NCBI GenBank assembly: GCA_030149025.1 | Contig: JASBSH010000134.1 | Span: 1 to 9,169 of the forward strand | Direction of reading: 5' to 3' | Source of the DNA: Actinomycetales bacterium | Lineage (GTDB): Bacteria; Actinomycetota; Actinomycetes; Actinomycetales; BWSM-131 | Length of the DNA stretch: 9,169 nt | In this document: in pieces, positions 1 through 6,650 of the stretch | Position numbering within the stretch: position 1 is the first letter of the stretch | Layout: each line of letters begins with the position of its first letter | Notes under the pieces: model-generated | Told to the model about the DNA's origin: nothing | Databases searched by the model: none | The model's input: the letters and a program-made list of their open reading frames with translations, nothing else | Made by a program: the position numbers and the translations under genes

Positions 1-90
1 TGTGCCGTGGTGGACGAGGCGCTGGCCGACATCATCGATCTGCGCGAGCGCGAGAGCGCCCGACTGGACGCCGGGCGGGTGCCCGCATGA
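1..90 (+). CDS. 3' end of an upstream gene, possibly GmhA-like sedoheptulose-7-phosphate isomerase
   Basis: The frame is open from the window edge to a TGA at 88-90 and gives about 29 residues, starting CAVVDEALADII and ending RLDAGRVPA. Its stop overlaps the hldE start as ATGA, so it belongs to the same operon. GmhA (SIS-domain) proteins end in an amphipathic helix of similar look (E. coli GmhA ends near HILIQLIEKEM), and a GmhA gene directly before hldE would make pathway sense because GmhA makes the heptose-7-phosphate that HldE phosphorylates. That identity is inference: the fragment contains no catalytic motif. It could instead be another sugar enzyme or a glycosyltransferase. The reading frame itself is well supported by the coupling. 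Confidence 0.5.
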   Translation, partial: CAVVDEALADIIDLRERESARLDAGRVPA

Positions 91-1574
91 CGGCCGGACG
101 TGACCGCCGGCGCCACGTCGTGGTCATCGGCGACCTGCTCCTGGACGTCGACCTGACGGGACGGTCCGAGCGGCTGTGCCCGGACGCGCCGGCGCCGGTC
201 GTGGACCTCGAGGAGCGGCGGGAGAGTCCGGGGGGCGCAGGGCTGACGGCACTGCTGTGCCGGGCGCCGCGTGTGGACGTCACGCTCGTCGCCCCCGTCT
301 CGGGCGACGACGCTGGTCGCCGGCTGCGGGAGCTGCTCGACGGCAAGATCCGCCTCCTGGAGCTGGACCACGACGGCGGTACGCGCACCAAGACGAGGGT
401 TCGCGCCGCCGGGCAGACCCTGCTGCGCCTGGACTCCGGAGGGTCGGGGCGACCGCTCGCCCCGCCGAACCGGGAGGTGAGACGGGCGCTCGCAGCGGCT
501 GACGTCGTCCTCGTCTCCGACTACGGCGGTGGCACCACGTCGCACCCGGCGGTCCGTGAGGTGCTGACCGATATCGCGCGGCGCACGCCTGTCGTGTGGG
601 ACCCGCACCCGCGGGGTGGCCCTCCGGTGCCGGGCGTCGCCGTCGTGTCCCCGAACCAGGCGGAAGCCCGTGCCGCGGTGGGGGATTCGCAGCTGCCACC
701 GGAGGAACTCGCCAGCCGGCTGCGTGAGACCTGGGCAGCACGCGCGGTGTGCGTCACCGCCGGCGAGTCCGGTGCCTACCTGTCAGCGCCGGGTGGGGAG
801 CCGCTGTACGTGCCGTCGCAGTCGGTCGCCGCCGGTGACCCTTGCGGTGCCGGGGACCGGTTCGCGGCGACCCTGGCGGTGTGCCTCGCCCAGGGAGCGC
901 TGCTCTCCGAGGCCGTCGTGGTGGCGGTGGACGCGGCGTCCAGCTGGGTGGCTGCCGGCGGTGCGGCGGCCTACCGGCAACCCAACCCCAACCCCGAGCC
1001 CGAGCCCGAGCCCAAGCCCAAGCCCAAGACCAGCCCCAGCCGCGCCCCCCACGGCCAGCCCCACCCCGATGCCGTGATCATGAAATCCCCGTTCGCGCCG
1101 GCGGTCGACGGCGCGCCGTCCGCCCAGCAGGTGGTCCACGAGATCCGTTCTCGCGGTGGGCACGTGGTTGCTACCGGCGGCTGCTTCGACGTGCTCCACG
1201 CCGGGCACGTGTCCTGCCTGCAGGCGGCCAGACGGATGGGGGACGGGCTGGTGGTGCTTCTGAACTCGGACGAGTCGGTGCGCCGCAGCAAGGGGGACGG
1301 CAGGCCGGTGAACACCGCCGAGGACCGGGCGCGCGTCCTCCTCGGGCTCGGGTGCGTCGACGCCGTGGAGATCTTCGAGGACGACGACCCGTCCGCAACG
1401 CTGGAACGACTGCGGCCGGACGTCTGGGCGAAGGGCGCCGACTACGGCGGTGCGGTCCTGCCGGAGGCCGAGGTGGTTCGCGGGTACGGGGGCAGGGTCG
1501 TACTGCTGCCGTATCTCGCAGGCCGCTCCACCACCCGGATCCTGAACGACCTGATCAACGAGGAGGTTCGATGA
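87..1574 (+). CDS. hldE: Bifunctional D-glycero-D-manno-heptose-7-phosphate kinase / heptose-1-phosphate adenylyltransferase (HldE/RfaE)
   Basis: A cytosolic two-domain protein of 495 aa (E. coli HldE is about 477). Residues about 8-298 form a PfkB/ribokinase domain that would phosphorylate heptose 7-phosphate at C1. It shows the HldE signature RLCPDAPAPVV, the substrate stretch TKTRVRAAGQTLLRLD, SDY, SPNQAEA, and the catalytic GAGD loop at 254-257. Residues about 332-495 form a nucleotidyltransferase domain that would attach AMP to give ADP-heptose: TGGCFDVLHAGH (HxGH at 371-374), NSDESVRRSKGDGRPVN, KGADY, and STTRIL at 481-486. A Pro-rich repeat linker (299 to about 331) joins them. The kinase half has drifted: the usual GGAAN reads GGAGL (49-53) and the usual DPK reads DPH (172-174). 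The start is the ATG in an ATGA overlap with the upstream gene. A 5-bp GC stem (72-85) sits just before it and no clear Shine-Dalgarno is visible, which fits translational coupling. Confidence 0.93.
   Translation: MTAGRDRRRHVVVIGDLLLDVDLTGRSERLCPDAPAPVVDLEERRESPGGAGLTALLCRAPRVDVTLVAPVSGDDAGRRLRELLDGKIRLLELDHDGGTRTKTRVRAAGQTLLRLDSGGSGRPLAPPNREVRRALAAADVVLVSDYGGGTTSHPAVREVLTDIARRTPVVWDPHPRGGPPVPGVAVVSPNQAEARAAVGDSQLPPEELASRLRETWAARAVCVTAGESGAYLSAPGGEPLYVPSQSVAAGDPCGAGDRFAATLAVCLAQGALLSEAVVVAVDAASSWVAAGGAAAYRQPNPNPEPEPEPKPKPKTSPSRAPHGQPHPDAVIMKSPFAPAVDGAPSAQQVVHEIRSRGGHVVATGGCFDVLHAGHVSCLQAARRMGDGLVVLLNSDESVRRSKGDGRPVNTAEDRARVLLGLGCVDAVEIFEDDDPSATLERLRPDVWAKGADYGGAVLPEAEVVRGYGGRVVLLPYLAGRSTTRILNDLINEEVR
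981..1028 (+). repeat. In-frame hexanucleotide repeat coding (PN)2(PE)3(PK)3 linker
   Basis: Eight tandem 6-base units lie inside hldE, in three blocks: CCCAAC twice, CCCGAG three times, CCCAAG three times. They encode Pro-Asn, Pro-Glu and Pro-Lys dipeptides at residues 299-314, exactly between the kinase and adenylyltransferase domains. The following 17 or so residues remain rich in Pro and Ser. The 6-base unit cannot shift frame when it expands or contracts. A rigid polyproline-like spacer between domains is the likely protein-level effect. Confidence 0.9.
1561..1566 (+). promoter_or_regulatory. Shine-Dalgarno of the SDR gene
   Basis: AGGAGG lies four bases before the ATG at 1571, within the last codons of hldE. 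It fixes the SDR start and is the strongest ribosome binding site in this operon. Confidence 0.8.
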
Positions 1575-2266
1575 CCACGCACGCCCACCTGGACGCTGTC
1601 TACGTGACGGGAGGTGCCAGCGGACTGGGAGCTGCCGTCGTCCAGGCGGTGGAGAAGCACGGCGGCCGGGCTGCGGTGATCGACCGCGCCGCGCCCGACA
1701 CGGACGTGCCGTTCGCGCAGGCGGACCTGTCGGACACCAGCCAGGCGGTGCGCGCCGTCGAGCAGCTCGCCAGAAAGTTCCGGCCCCCCACCGCGCTCGT
1801 CACGGCCGCCGGCACCGACGCCTGCGGGCAGCTGGCGGACGTGCCGCCGGAGCAGTGGGAGAACGTCGTCCGCGTCAACCTGTTCGGGACGGTGTCGGTG
1901 ATCCGCGCCGCCCTGCCGCATCTCCTGGAGAACCGCGGCAGCATCGTCACGGTCGGGTCCACGCTGGGGCTCAAAGCCGTCAGCGACGCAACCGCCTACT
2001 GCGCCAGCAAGTTCGGCGTGGTCGGCTTCACCCGGGCACTCGCCGCGGAGCTCGCCGGCAGAGTTGGTGTCACCCTGCTGATCCCGGGCGGGATGGACAC
2101 GCACTTCTTCGACGGCCGGACCGAGCAGTACAGGCCGGGGCCGGACGCCAGGCTCAACGACCCGGCGGTGGTCGCTGAGCTCGTCGTCACGGCGCTGACG
2201 CAGCCCGAGGGCTCGCAGCTGAGGGAGCTCGTCGCCGCCGCGGACACCGAACCGTCCTGGCCGTGA
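1571..2266 (+). CDS. Classical short-chain dehydrogenase/reductase (SDR)
   Basis: A cytosolic NAD(P)-dependent oxidoreductase of 231 aa, within the usual 230-270 for classical SDRs. The dinucleotide-binding motif TGGASGLG is at residues 13-20. Asp38 follows strand beta-2 and hints at NAD(H) preference. The structural Asn is N103 (RVNLFG), and the catalytic Ser/Tyr/Lys are S130, Y143 and K147 (YCASK) with normal spacing. The usual NNAG turn reads TAAG (78-81). It is too short, and of the wrong SDR class, to be the ADP-heptose 6-epimerase HldD. The start overlaps the hldE stop as ATGA and follows AGGAGG; its own stop overlaps the GT9 start as GTGA. Position implies a substrate in the heptose/glycan pathway, but the actual substrate cannot be read from the sequence. 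Confidence 0.92.
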   Translation: MTTHAHLDAVYVTGGASGLGAAVVQAVEKHGGRAAVIDRAAPDTDVPFAQADLSDTSQAVRAVEQLARKFRPPTALVTAAGTDACGQLADVPPEQWENVVRVNLFGTVSVIRAALPHLLENRGSIVTVGSTLGLKAVSDATAYCASKFGVVGFTRALAAELAGRVGVTLLIPGGMDTHFFDGRTEQYRPGPDARLNDPAVVAELVVTALTQPEGSQLRELVAAADTEPSWP

Positions 2267-3243
2267 CCGTCCTCGTCCTCCGCGCCCTCGGGCTCGGAGA
2301 CGCCCTGACCGGCGTCGCACCCCTGCGGGGGGTGCGGCGCCGGTTCCCCCAGGACCGCCTGGTGCTGGCGGCGCCAGCCGAGATCGGTTCTCTGCTGCGC
2401 AGCTTCGGTGTCATCGACGAGGTCCTGCCGCACTCCGGGCTGGGCCCCTTGGACCCTGCTGCGCTGGCGGCACACGGACTGCAGGACGGCGGCCACGTCG
2501 CCGTCAACCTGCACGGGCGCGGGCCGCAGAGCCATCGCCTGCTGCAGGCGACGCGGCCCGGCCGGCTCATCGCGTTCCGATCGGTGGAGGTCGGGCAGGA
2601 GGGACCCCAGTGGGTCCGCGATGAGCACGAGGTGGACCGCTGGTGCCGGCTGATCCGGTCGGCAGGGGGAGAGTGCGGGCGTGAGGACCTGCTCGTGGAC
2701 GACCCACCGGAGCCCCTTGTCGTCCAGGGCGAGAGCCTTCGGGACGCGGTCGTGCTGCACCCCGGTGCGGCGTCGGGAAGCCGGCGTTGGCCCGTTGAAC
2801 GTTGGGGTGAGGTCGCCCGTGCCCTGACACGCCGCGGCCATCGCGTGGTCGTGACGGGTGTGGACTCGGAGCGTCCGCTCACCGCGGCTGTGGCGGGCCG
2901 TGCGCCCCAGGTGCTCGACCTGGGCGGGCGGCTGACTCTGGCTCAGCTGGATGCTCTGGTGGCGAGCGCGAGGCTGCTGCTGAGCGCAGACACGGGCGTG
3001 GCGCATCTCGCCACTGCTCGCCGCACCGCTTCCGTGGTCATCTTCGGGCCCACCCCGCCTGCGCAGTGGGGGTCGGCGGTCGACCCGCACCTGCACGCGG
3101 TCCTGTGGCGCGACGTCCCGGGCGCGGCGGCGGATCCGCACGGCGACGAGGTCGATGCGCGGCTGGAGGCCGTCGCCGTGGACGAGGTGGTGGACGCCGC
3201 CTGCCGACTGCTGGCCACGGCACCTTCGGTAGCCACACACTGA
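2263..3243 (+). CDS. Glycosyltransferase family 9 (heptosyltransferase, WaaF/WaaC-like)
   Basis: A GT-B fold transferase of 326 aa, normal for GT9, the family of LPS heptosyltransferases that use ADP-heptose. The N-terminus MTVLVLRALGLGDAL is the family start, with the conserved GD at residues 12-13. The C-terminal half carries HPGA (166-169) followed by SRRWP, a nucleotide-binding turn around TGVDSERP, the donor-site signature SADTGVAHLA (241-250), and FGPTPPAQWG. The Lys of the usual KRWP is Arg here. There is no signal peptide or membrane segment, so it would act at the inner face of the membrane. The start is GTG, overlapping the SDR stop as GTGA with little Shine-Dalgarno, hence coupled. 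Following hldE makes transfer of heptose from ADP-heptose the leading hypothesis, but some GT9 enzymes use other donors. Confidence 0.92.
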   Translation: MTVLVLRALGLGDALTGVAPLRGVRRRFPQDRLVLAAPAEIGSLLRSFGVIDEVLPHSGLGPLDPAALAAHGLQDGGHVAVNLHGRGPQSHRLLQATRPGRLIAFRSVEVGQEGPQWVRDEHEVDRWCRLIRSAGGECGREDLLVDDPPEPLVVQGESLRDAVVLHPGAASGSRRWPVERWGEVARALTRRGHRVVVTGVDSERPLTAAVAGRAPQVLDLGGRLTLAQLDALVASARLLLSADTGVAHLATARRTASVVIFGPTPPAQWGSAVDPHLHAVLWRDVPGAAADPHGDEVDARLEAVAVDEVVDAACRLLATAPSVATH

Positions 3244-3314
3244 ACCCCTCCAGAGCCTGATCACGCATCTCTGCACGCACCACCTGTACGGAACTGCAGG
3301 ATCACGGCTAGCGG

Positions 3315-4307
3315 TCAGGCGCGGCGAAGCTCCAGCTGGGAGAACCAGGACACCGTGCTCCGCAGACCCTCCGCCCACGACACCGACGGCTGCCAGCCGA
3401 GGACCTGCTCGGCCAGAGACGTGTCGGGCCGACGGACCTGAGGGTCGTCCACGGGCCGTTCCACGTGCCGGATGGTCGACCGGGAGCCGGTTGCCGCGAT
3501 CACGTCCTCGGCGATCTGCAGGACGGTGAGCTCGTCCGGGTTGCCGATGTTCATCGGCCCCGGATGCCCGCTACGGGCCAAGGCGAGGACGCCGTCCACG
3601 AGGTCGTCGACGTAGCAGACGGACCGGGTCTGCAGGCCGTCCCCGGCCACGGTGAGCGGTTCCCCCGCCAGGGCCTGCCGGATGAACGTCGGCACCGCCC
3701 GCCCGTCGTGGGGGCGCATCCTCGGACCATAGGTGTTGAAGATGCGCACGATCGTGGTGTCGATCCCGTAGCTGTTGCGGTAGGCGGTCGTCAGGGCCTC
3801 GGCGTAGCGCTTCGCCTCGTCGTACACCGCCCGCGGGCCAACGGGGTTCACGTGCCCCCAGTAGTCCTCCGGCTGGGGGTGGACCTGTGGGTCGCCGTAG
3901 ACCTCGGAGGTGCTCGCCAGCAGGAAGCGTGCGCCCTTCTCCCGAGCCAGGTCCAAGGCGTGCTGCGTGCCGATCGCGCCGACCTCCAAGGTCTCGATCG
4001 GCATCTTCAGGTAGTCCACCGGGGACGCCGGGCACGCCATGTGGAGCACCAGGTCCACAGGCCCGGGCACGTGGAAGTACCCGGTGATGTCGCACTGGAT
4101 CGACCTGAACCGCGCCCGGTTCGCCAACGGCGCAAGGTTCACCGGAGTCCCGGTGACGAAGTTGTCGAGGCAGAGCACCTCGCTGCCACCGTCCAGGAGG
4201 GCCTCGCAGACGTGGCTGCCGAGGAACCCGGCGCCGCCGGTGACCACCGCTCTGCGGGGCCACACTCCCTCGTCGGCGTACATCCGCACTTCGAACATGT
4301 CATGCAT
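3315..4307 (-). CDS. uxs: UDP-glucuronate decarboxylase / UDP-xylose synthase
   Basis: An extended SDR of 330 aa that would convert UDP-glucuronate to UDP-xylose through a 4-keto intermediate, using bound NAD+. GGAGFLG is at residues 24-30 and DNFVTG at 48-53. HMACPASP (89-96) matches the family HLASPASP with two changes. STSEVYGDP (132-140) carries the catalytic Thr/Glu region. YDEAK at 162-166 holds the catalytic Tyr and Lys, and RIFNTYGPRM with DGRAV follows. By eye, the run from LLASTSEVYGDP to the C-terminus tracks human UXS1 closely. The neighbouring ugd supplies its substrate. The start chosen is the ATG at 4307, which has AGGA seven bases upstream and overlaps the ugd stop by 8 bases. 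ATGs at 4385 (an 86-base overlap) and 4298 are less likely. A dTDP-glucose dehydratase-like role is possible but less consistent with the motifs. Confidence 0.93.
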   Translation of the reverse strand: MHDMFEVRMYADEGVWPRRAVVTGGAGFLGSHVCEALLDGGSEVLCLDNFVTGTPVNLAPLANRARFRSIQCDITGYFHVPGPVDLVLHMACPASPVDYLKMPIETLEVGAIGTQHALDLAREKGARFLLASTSEVYGDPQVHPQPEDYWGHVNPVGPRAVYDEAKRYAEALTTAYRNSYGIDTTIVRIFNTYGPRMRPHDGRAVPTFIRQALAGEPLTVAGDGLQTRSVCYVDDLVDGVLALARSGHPGPMNIGNPDELTVLQIAEDVIAATGSRSTIRHVERPVDDPQVRRPDTSLAEQVLGWQPSVSWAEGLRSTVSWFSQLELRRA

Positions 4308-5670
4308 GGGGCCGTCCTGGTGCAACGTAGTTCCATCCCGCGGCACGCCAGGCCGGGGCGTCCAGTGAATGCCGCGTGTCCACAACGGTTTTCCGGCGGA
4401 CTGTCCGCGCCAGCACCGTGGGGTCGAGAAGGCTGTACTCCGGCCAGTCGGTCAGCAGGAGCAGCACGTCGGCGTCGAGAGCAGCCGCCTCGGCGTCGTC
4501 CGCGTAGACGAGTTGCGGGCACTGCTTGCGCGCGTTGTCCAATGCCTTCGGGTCCGTGACGGTCACGACCGCACCCTCCGCGTGCAGCATCTGCGCCACG
4601 GCGAGGGCGGGGGAGTCCCTGACGTCGTCCGAGCCGGGTTTGAAGGCGGCGCCGAGAACCGCGACCCGGCGGCCGTCGAGGTCGCCGCCGCACGCCTGCC
4701 TCGCCAGCTCCGCGGCGAGCTCACGGCACCCTTGGTTGATCCTGTCCACATCGCGGAGCAGGCCGAGGCTGTCCGCCACACCCAGCTCCTCGGCGCGGTG
4801 GTAGAGCGCCCGGATGTCCTTGCCAAGGCAGCTGCCACCGAACCCGAGGCCGGCTGCGAGAGAGCCGCTTCCGATCCGCGGGTCCCGTGCCATGGCGTCG
4901 GAGAGGGCAACGACGTCGGCTCCTGTTGCGTCGCACAAGGTGGCCATGGCGTTGATGAAGGAGATCTTCGTGGCGAGGAACGCGTTGGACGCTACCTTGA
5001 CCAGCTCTGCCGTCTCGAGGTTCGACACGATGCGCGGAACGCCGGCCGCCAACAGGTCCGCGTAGACGACGTCGAGGATTCGCGCCGAGCGCTCGTCCCC
5101 TTCGCAGACCCCGTACACCAGGCGGTCCGGTCGCACAGTGTCCTGCACGGCGCAACCCTCCCGGAGGAACTCGGGGTTCCAGGCCAGTCCCGCACCGCAC
5201 GCCTCCCGGCTGAGTCGCTCGGCGAGCTCGCCTGCCGTCCCGACCGGTACCGTCGACTTTCCCACGACGAGGTCCCCTGGAGACAGATGTGGCCGCAGGG
5301 AGTCGAACGCCTGATGCACGAACCGGAGGTCAGCACCGCCGGAGGCATCGAGCTGGGGCGTGCCGACGCAGAGGAAGTGGACCGAGCACGTTGCCGCGGC
5401 GGCGATGTCAGTTGTCCACCCGACCCTGCCCGACCCAGTCGCCTCGCGCAGGACCTCGTCGAAGCCGGGCTCGTGGAAGGGTGCGGTACCACGTGCGAGC
5501 AGCCCGATCCGTTCGGCGTCGACGTCGATCCCCACCACCTCATGGCCGAGACTGGCCAAGCAGACGGCGTGGACGGCGCCGAGGTACCCGCAGCCCACGA
5601 CGGAGATGCGAAGGCCGGCGCCTGCGCGTGTCACGCCGGTCGGGGCCGTTCCGCTCGACGGTCTGTGCAT
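4300..5670 (-). CDS. ugd: UDP-glucose 6-dehydrogenase
   Basis: A 456-aa enzyme that would oxidise UDP-glucose twice with NAD+ to UDP-glucuronate, feeding the decarboxylase gene that follows it. The N-terminal Rossmann motif GCGYLG is at residues 26-31, followed by VVGIDVD. Next come VGTP, KSTVPVGTA and NPEFLREG, then the helix KVASNAFLATKISFINAMA with the conserved Lys and Asn. The catalytic Cys is C281 in GFGGSCLGKD, where the usual Pro after CL or CF is Gly. FKPGSDDVRDSPAL marks the C-terminal UDP-binding domain. The first 20 or so residues (MHRPSSGTAPTG...) are a non-conserved extension. The ATG at 5670 is preferred because GGGGGAAGAAG lies six bases upstream; a GTG about 12 codons later is the alternative. 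It lies 22 bases after the GT2 stop and overlaps uxs by 8 bases, so the three genes form one operon. GDP-mannose dehydrogenase is a less likely reading. Confidence 0.94.
   Translation of the reverse strand: MHRPSSGTAPTGVTRAGAGLRISVVGCGYLGAVHAVCLASLGHEVVGIDVDAERIGLLARGTAPFHEPGFDEVLREATGSGRVGWTTDIAAAATCSVHFLCVGTPQLDASGGADLRFVHQAFDSLRPHLSPGDLVVGKSTVPVGTAGELAERLSREACGAGLAWNPEFLREGCAVQDTVRPDRLVYGVCEGDERSARILDVVYADLLAAGVPRIVSNLETAELVKVASNAFLATKISFINAMATLCDATGADVVALSDAMARDPRIGSGSLAAGLGFGGSCLGKDIRALYHRAEELGVADSLGLLRDVDRINQGCRELAAELARQACGGDLDGRRVAVLGAAFKPGSDDVRDSPALAVAQMLHAEGAVVTVTDPKALDNARKQCPQLVYADDAEAAALDADVLLLLTDWPEYSLLDPTVLARTVRRKTVVDTRHSLDAPAWRAAGWNYVAPGRPHA
4315..4318 (-). promoter_or_regulatory. 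Shine-Dalgarno deciding the uxs start
   Basis: On the minus strand AGGA lies seven bases before the ATG at 4307, inside the last codons of ugd. This favours 4307 over the upstream ATG at 4385 and the ATG at 4298. Confidence 0.6.
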
Positions 5671-5676
5671 GCTGCA

Positions 5677-5687
5677 CTTCTTCCCCC
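5677..5687 (-). promoter_or_regulatory. Shine-Dalgarno deciding the ugd start
   Basis: On the minus strand the purine run GGGGGAAGAAG lies six bases before the ATG at 5670. It supports that start even though the first 20 residues are not conserved in the family. It falls in the 22-base gap after the GT2 gene. Confidence 0.7.
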
Positions 5688-5692
5688 GCTGA

Positions 5693-6637
5693 TCACTTCC
5701 ATGCTTCGTCTCGCTCGCAGAGCGCACCAGCGTCTCTGAGCAGAGCCAGCTGGGCCTCGATACCTGCCGGCACCTGCTTCCGTTCCCGCAGCACCCACGC
5801 TGCGCCGAGCAGAGCCTCGCCGATGCCGGCGAAACGCGGCGCGCGAGTAGCCGAGTCCGATGTGAGCGCGTCTCGAAGCTGGATTCCTGTCTCGCGCAGG
5901 GCGTTACGTGGGCCGAACCGTAACCAAGCGGTCCACAAGGAGTTTCGCACGATGGTCTGGCTGCGCCGTGGTCGCGGCGCGCCATGGCCTGGCAGGTGGT
6001 GCGCGACAACGGAGTCCGTGTACGCGCAGTCCCACCCCGCCCGCTCGAGGTCGATGGCGAGAAGCTGCTCCTCCCCACCCACGCCGAAACGTGGATGGAA
6101 GCCGCCGACACCGAGGTACGCGGCCCGACGCACCACGGCCGCGCAGGCGATGAAGCCGAGCACTCGTGGGCCGACGCCCACCACCTCATCGAGAGGTGAG
6201 TCCTGCATCAAGCGGCAGACCGGGTCGAGCCCACCTCCGGGCTCCACCAGCAGGCGCCCCGTGAGCAACCCCACGCGGGGGTGCGCGTCGAGCAGGTCGG
6301 CTGCTGTGTTGAGGGCACCCTCGGCCCACCAGGAGTCGTCGTCGGCGAAGGCGACGTAGGGCGTGCTGGACATGCGTACCCCGACGGTGCGGCCGGCCGC
6401 CCCGATGTTGCGCGGGAGCCGCACGAGCTCGACGTCCGGGTGGTACCGGCGCACAAGGTCGTTCGTGCCGTCGGTGGAGCCGTTGTCGACCACGACGACG
6501 GGGACGCCGGCGCTGAGCCGCTGCAGCCGCTCGAGGTTGCCCAGCAGATGCTCCGCGCGGTTCCTCGTGATCACGACGAGCGTCGTCCGCGGCGGGCCCG
6601 CTGCCGGAGTTGCCGGCGCGTCACCGAGAGCTGCCAC
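5693..6637 (-). CDS. Glycosyltransferase family 2
   Basis: A GT-A fold transferase of 314 aa and first gene of the minus-strand operon. TTLVVITRNRAEHLL (residues 18-32) is the family N-terminus and VVVVDNGSTDGT (47-58) binds the nucleotide. RNIGAAGRTVGVR precedes the metal-binding triad FADDDSWW, with DDD at 99-101. GGFHPRFGVGGEE (178-190) carries the acidic candidate base region, in the ED-motif position. After the catalytic domain come about 100 Arg-rich residues with no obvious membrane helix, so it is probably cytosolic or peripheral. Placement ahead of ugd and uxs suggests a UDP-glucuronate, UDP-xylose or related sugar as donor; this is inference. The start is GTG at 6637, with AAGGGAG six bases upstream. 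Leu239 is encoded by TTA, the only TTA codon I found in any gene of this window. The rhamnosyltransferase-like GT2 group is the nearest alternative. Confidence 0.9.
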   Translation of the reverse strand: MAALGDAPATPAAGPPRTTLVVITRNRAEHLLGNLERLQRLSAGVPVVVVDNGSTDGTNDLVRRYHPDVELVRLPRNIGAAGRTVGVRMSSTPYVAFADDDSWWAEGALNTAADLLDAHPRVGLLTGRLLVEPGGGLDPVCRLMQDSPLDEVVGVGPRVLGFIACAAVVRRAAYLGVGGFHPRFGVGGEEQLLAIDLERAGWDCAYTDSVVAHHLPGHGAPRPRRSQTIVRNSLWTAWLRFGPRNALRETGIQLRDALTSDSATRAPRFAGIGEALLGAAWVLRERKQVPAGIEAQLALLRDAGALCERDEAWK

Positions 6638-6643
6638 CCGGTG

Positions 6644-6650
6644 CTCCCTT
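6644..6650 (-). promoter_or_regulatory. Shine-Dalgarno deciding the GT2 GTG start
   Basis: On the minus strand AAGGGAG lies six bases before GTG 6637. Its 5' edge touches the palindrome at 6651-6663. Confidence 0.75.

Noticed and set aside
72..85. Hairpin CGGGC-GGGT-GCCCG just before the hldE start as a regulatory element
   Set aside because: A 5-bp GC stem is common by chance at this base composition and lies inside the upstream coding region.
1080..1574. Separate internal start (ATG at 1080) for the adenylyltransferase domain of HldE
   Set aside because: The ATG sits neatly after the linker, but there is no Shine-Dalgarno before it and the frame is continuous with the kinase domain, as in ordinary HldE.
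3244..3314. Bidirectional terminator between the convergent GT9 and uxs genes
   Set aside because: Only a weak CTGCA/TGCAG pair and two GATCACG words are visible. There is no strong stem and no T run.
4308..4385. Longer uxs gene starting at ATG 4385
   Set aside because: It would overlap ugd by 86 bases and add 26 residues with no family resemblance, whereas ATG 4307 has a spaced AGGA.
3465..4559. Long plus-strand frames opposite uxs and ugd
   Set aside because: They mirror the real genes in another frame, show Arg/Val/His-rich shadow composition and lack any known motif.
5671..6189. N-terminal extension of ugd up to 6189
   Set aside because: That stretch is antisense-frame shadow of the GT2 gene, and the Rossmann motif begins only after residue 20 of the 5670 start.
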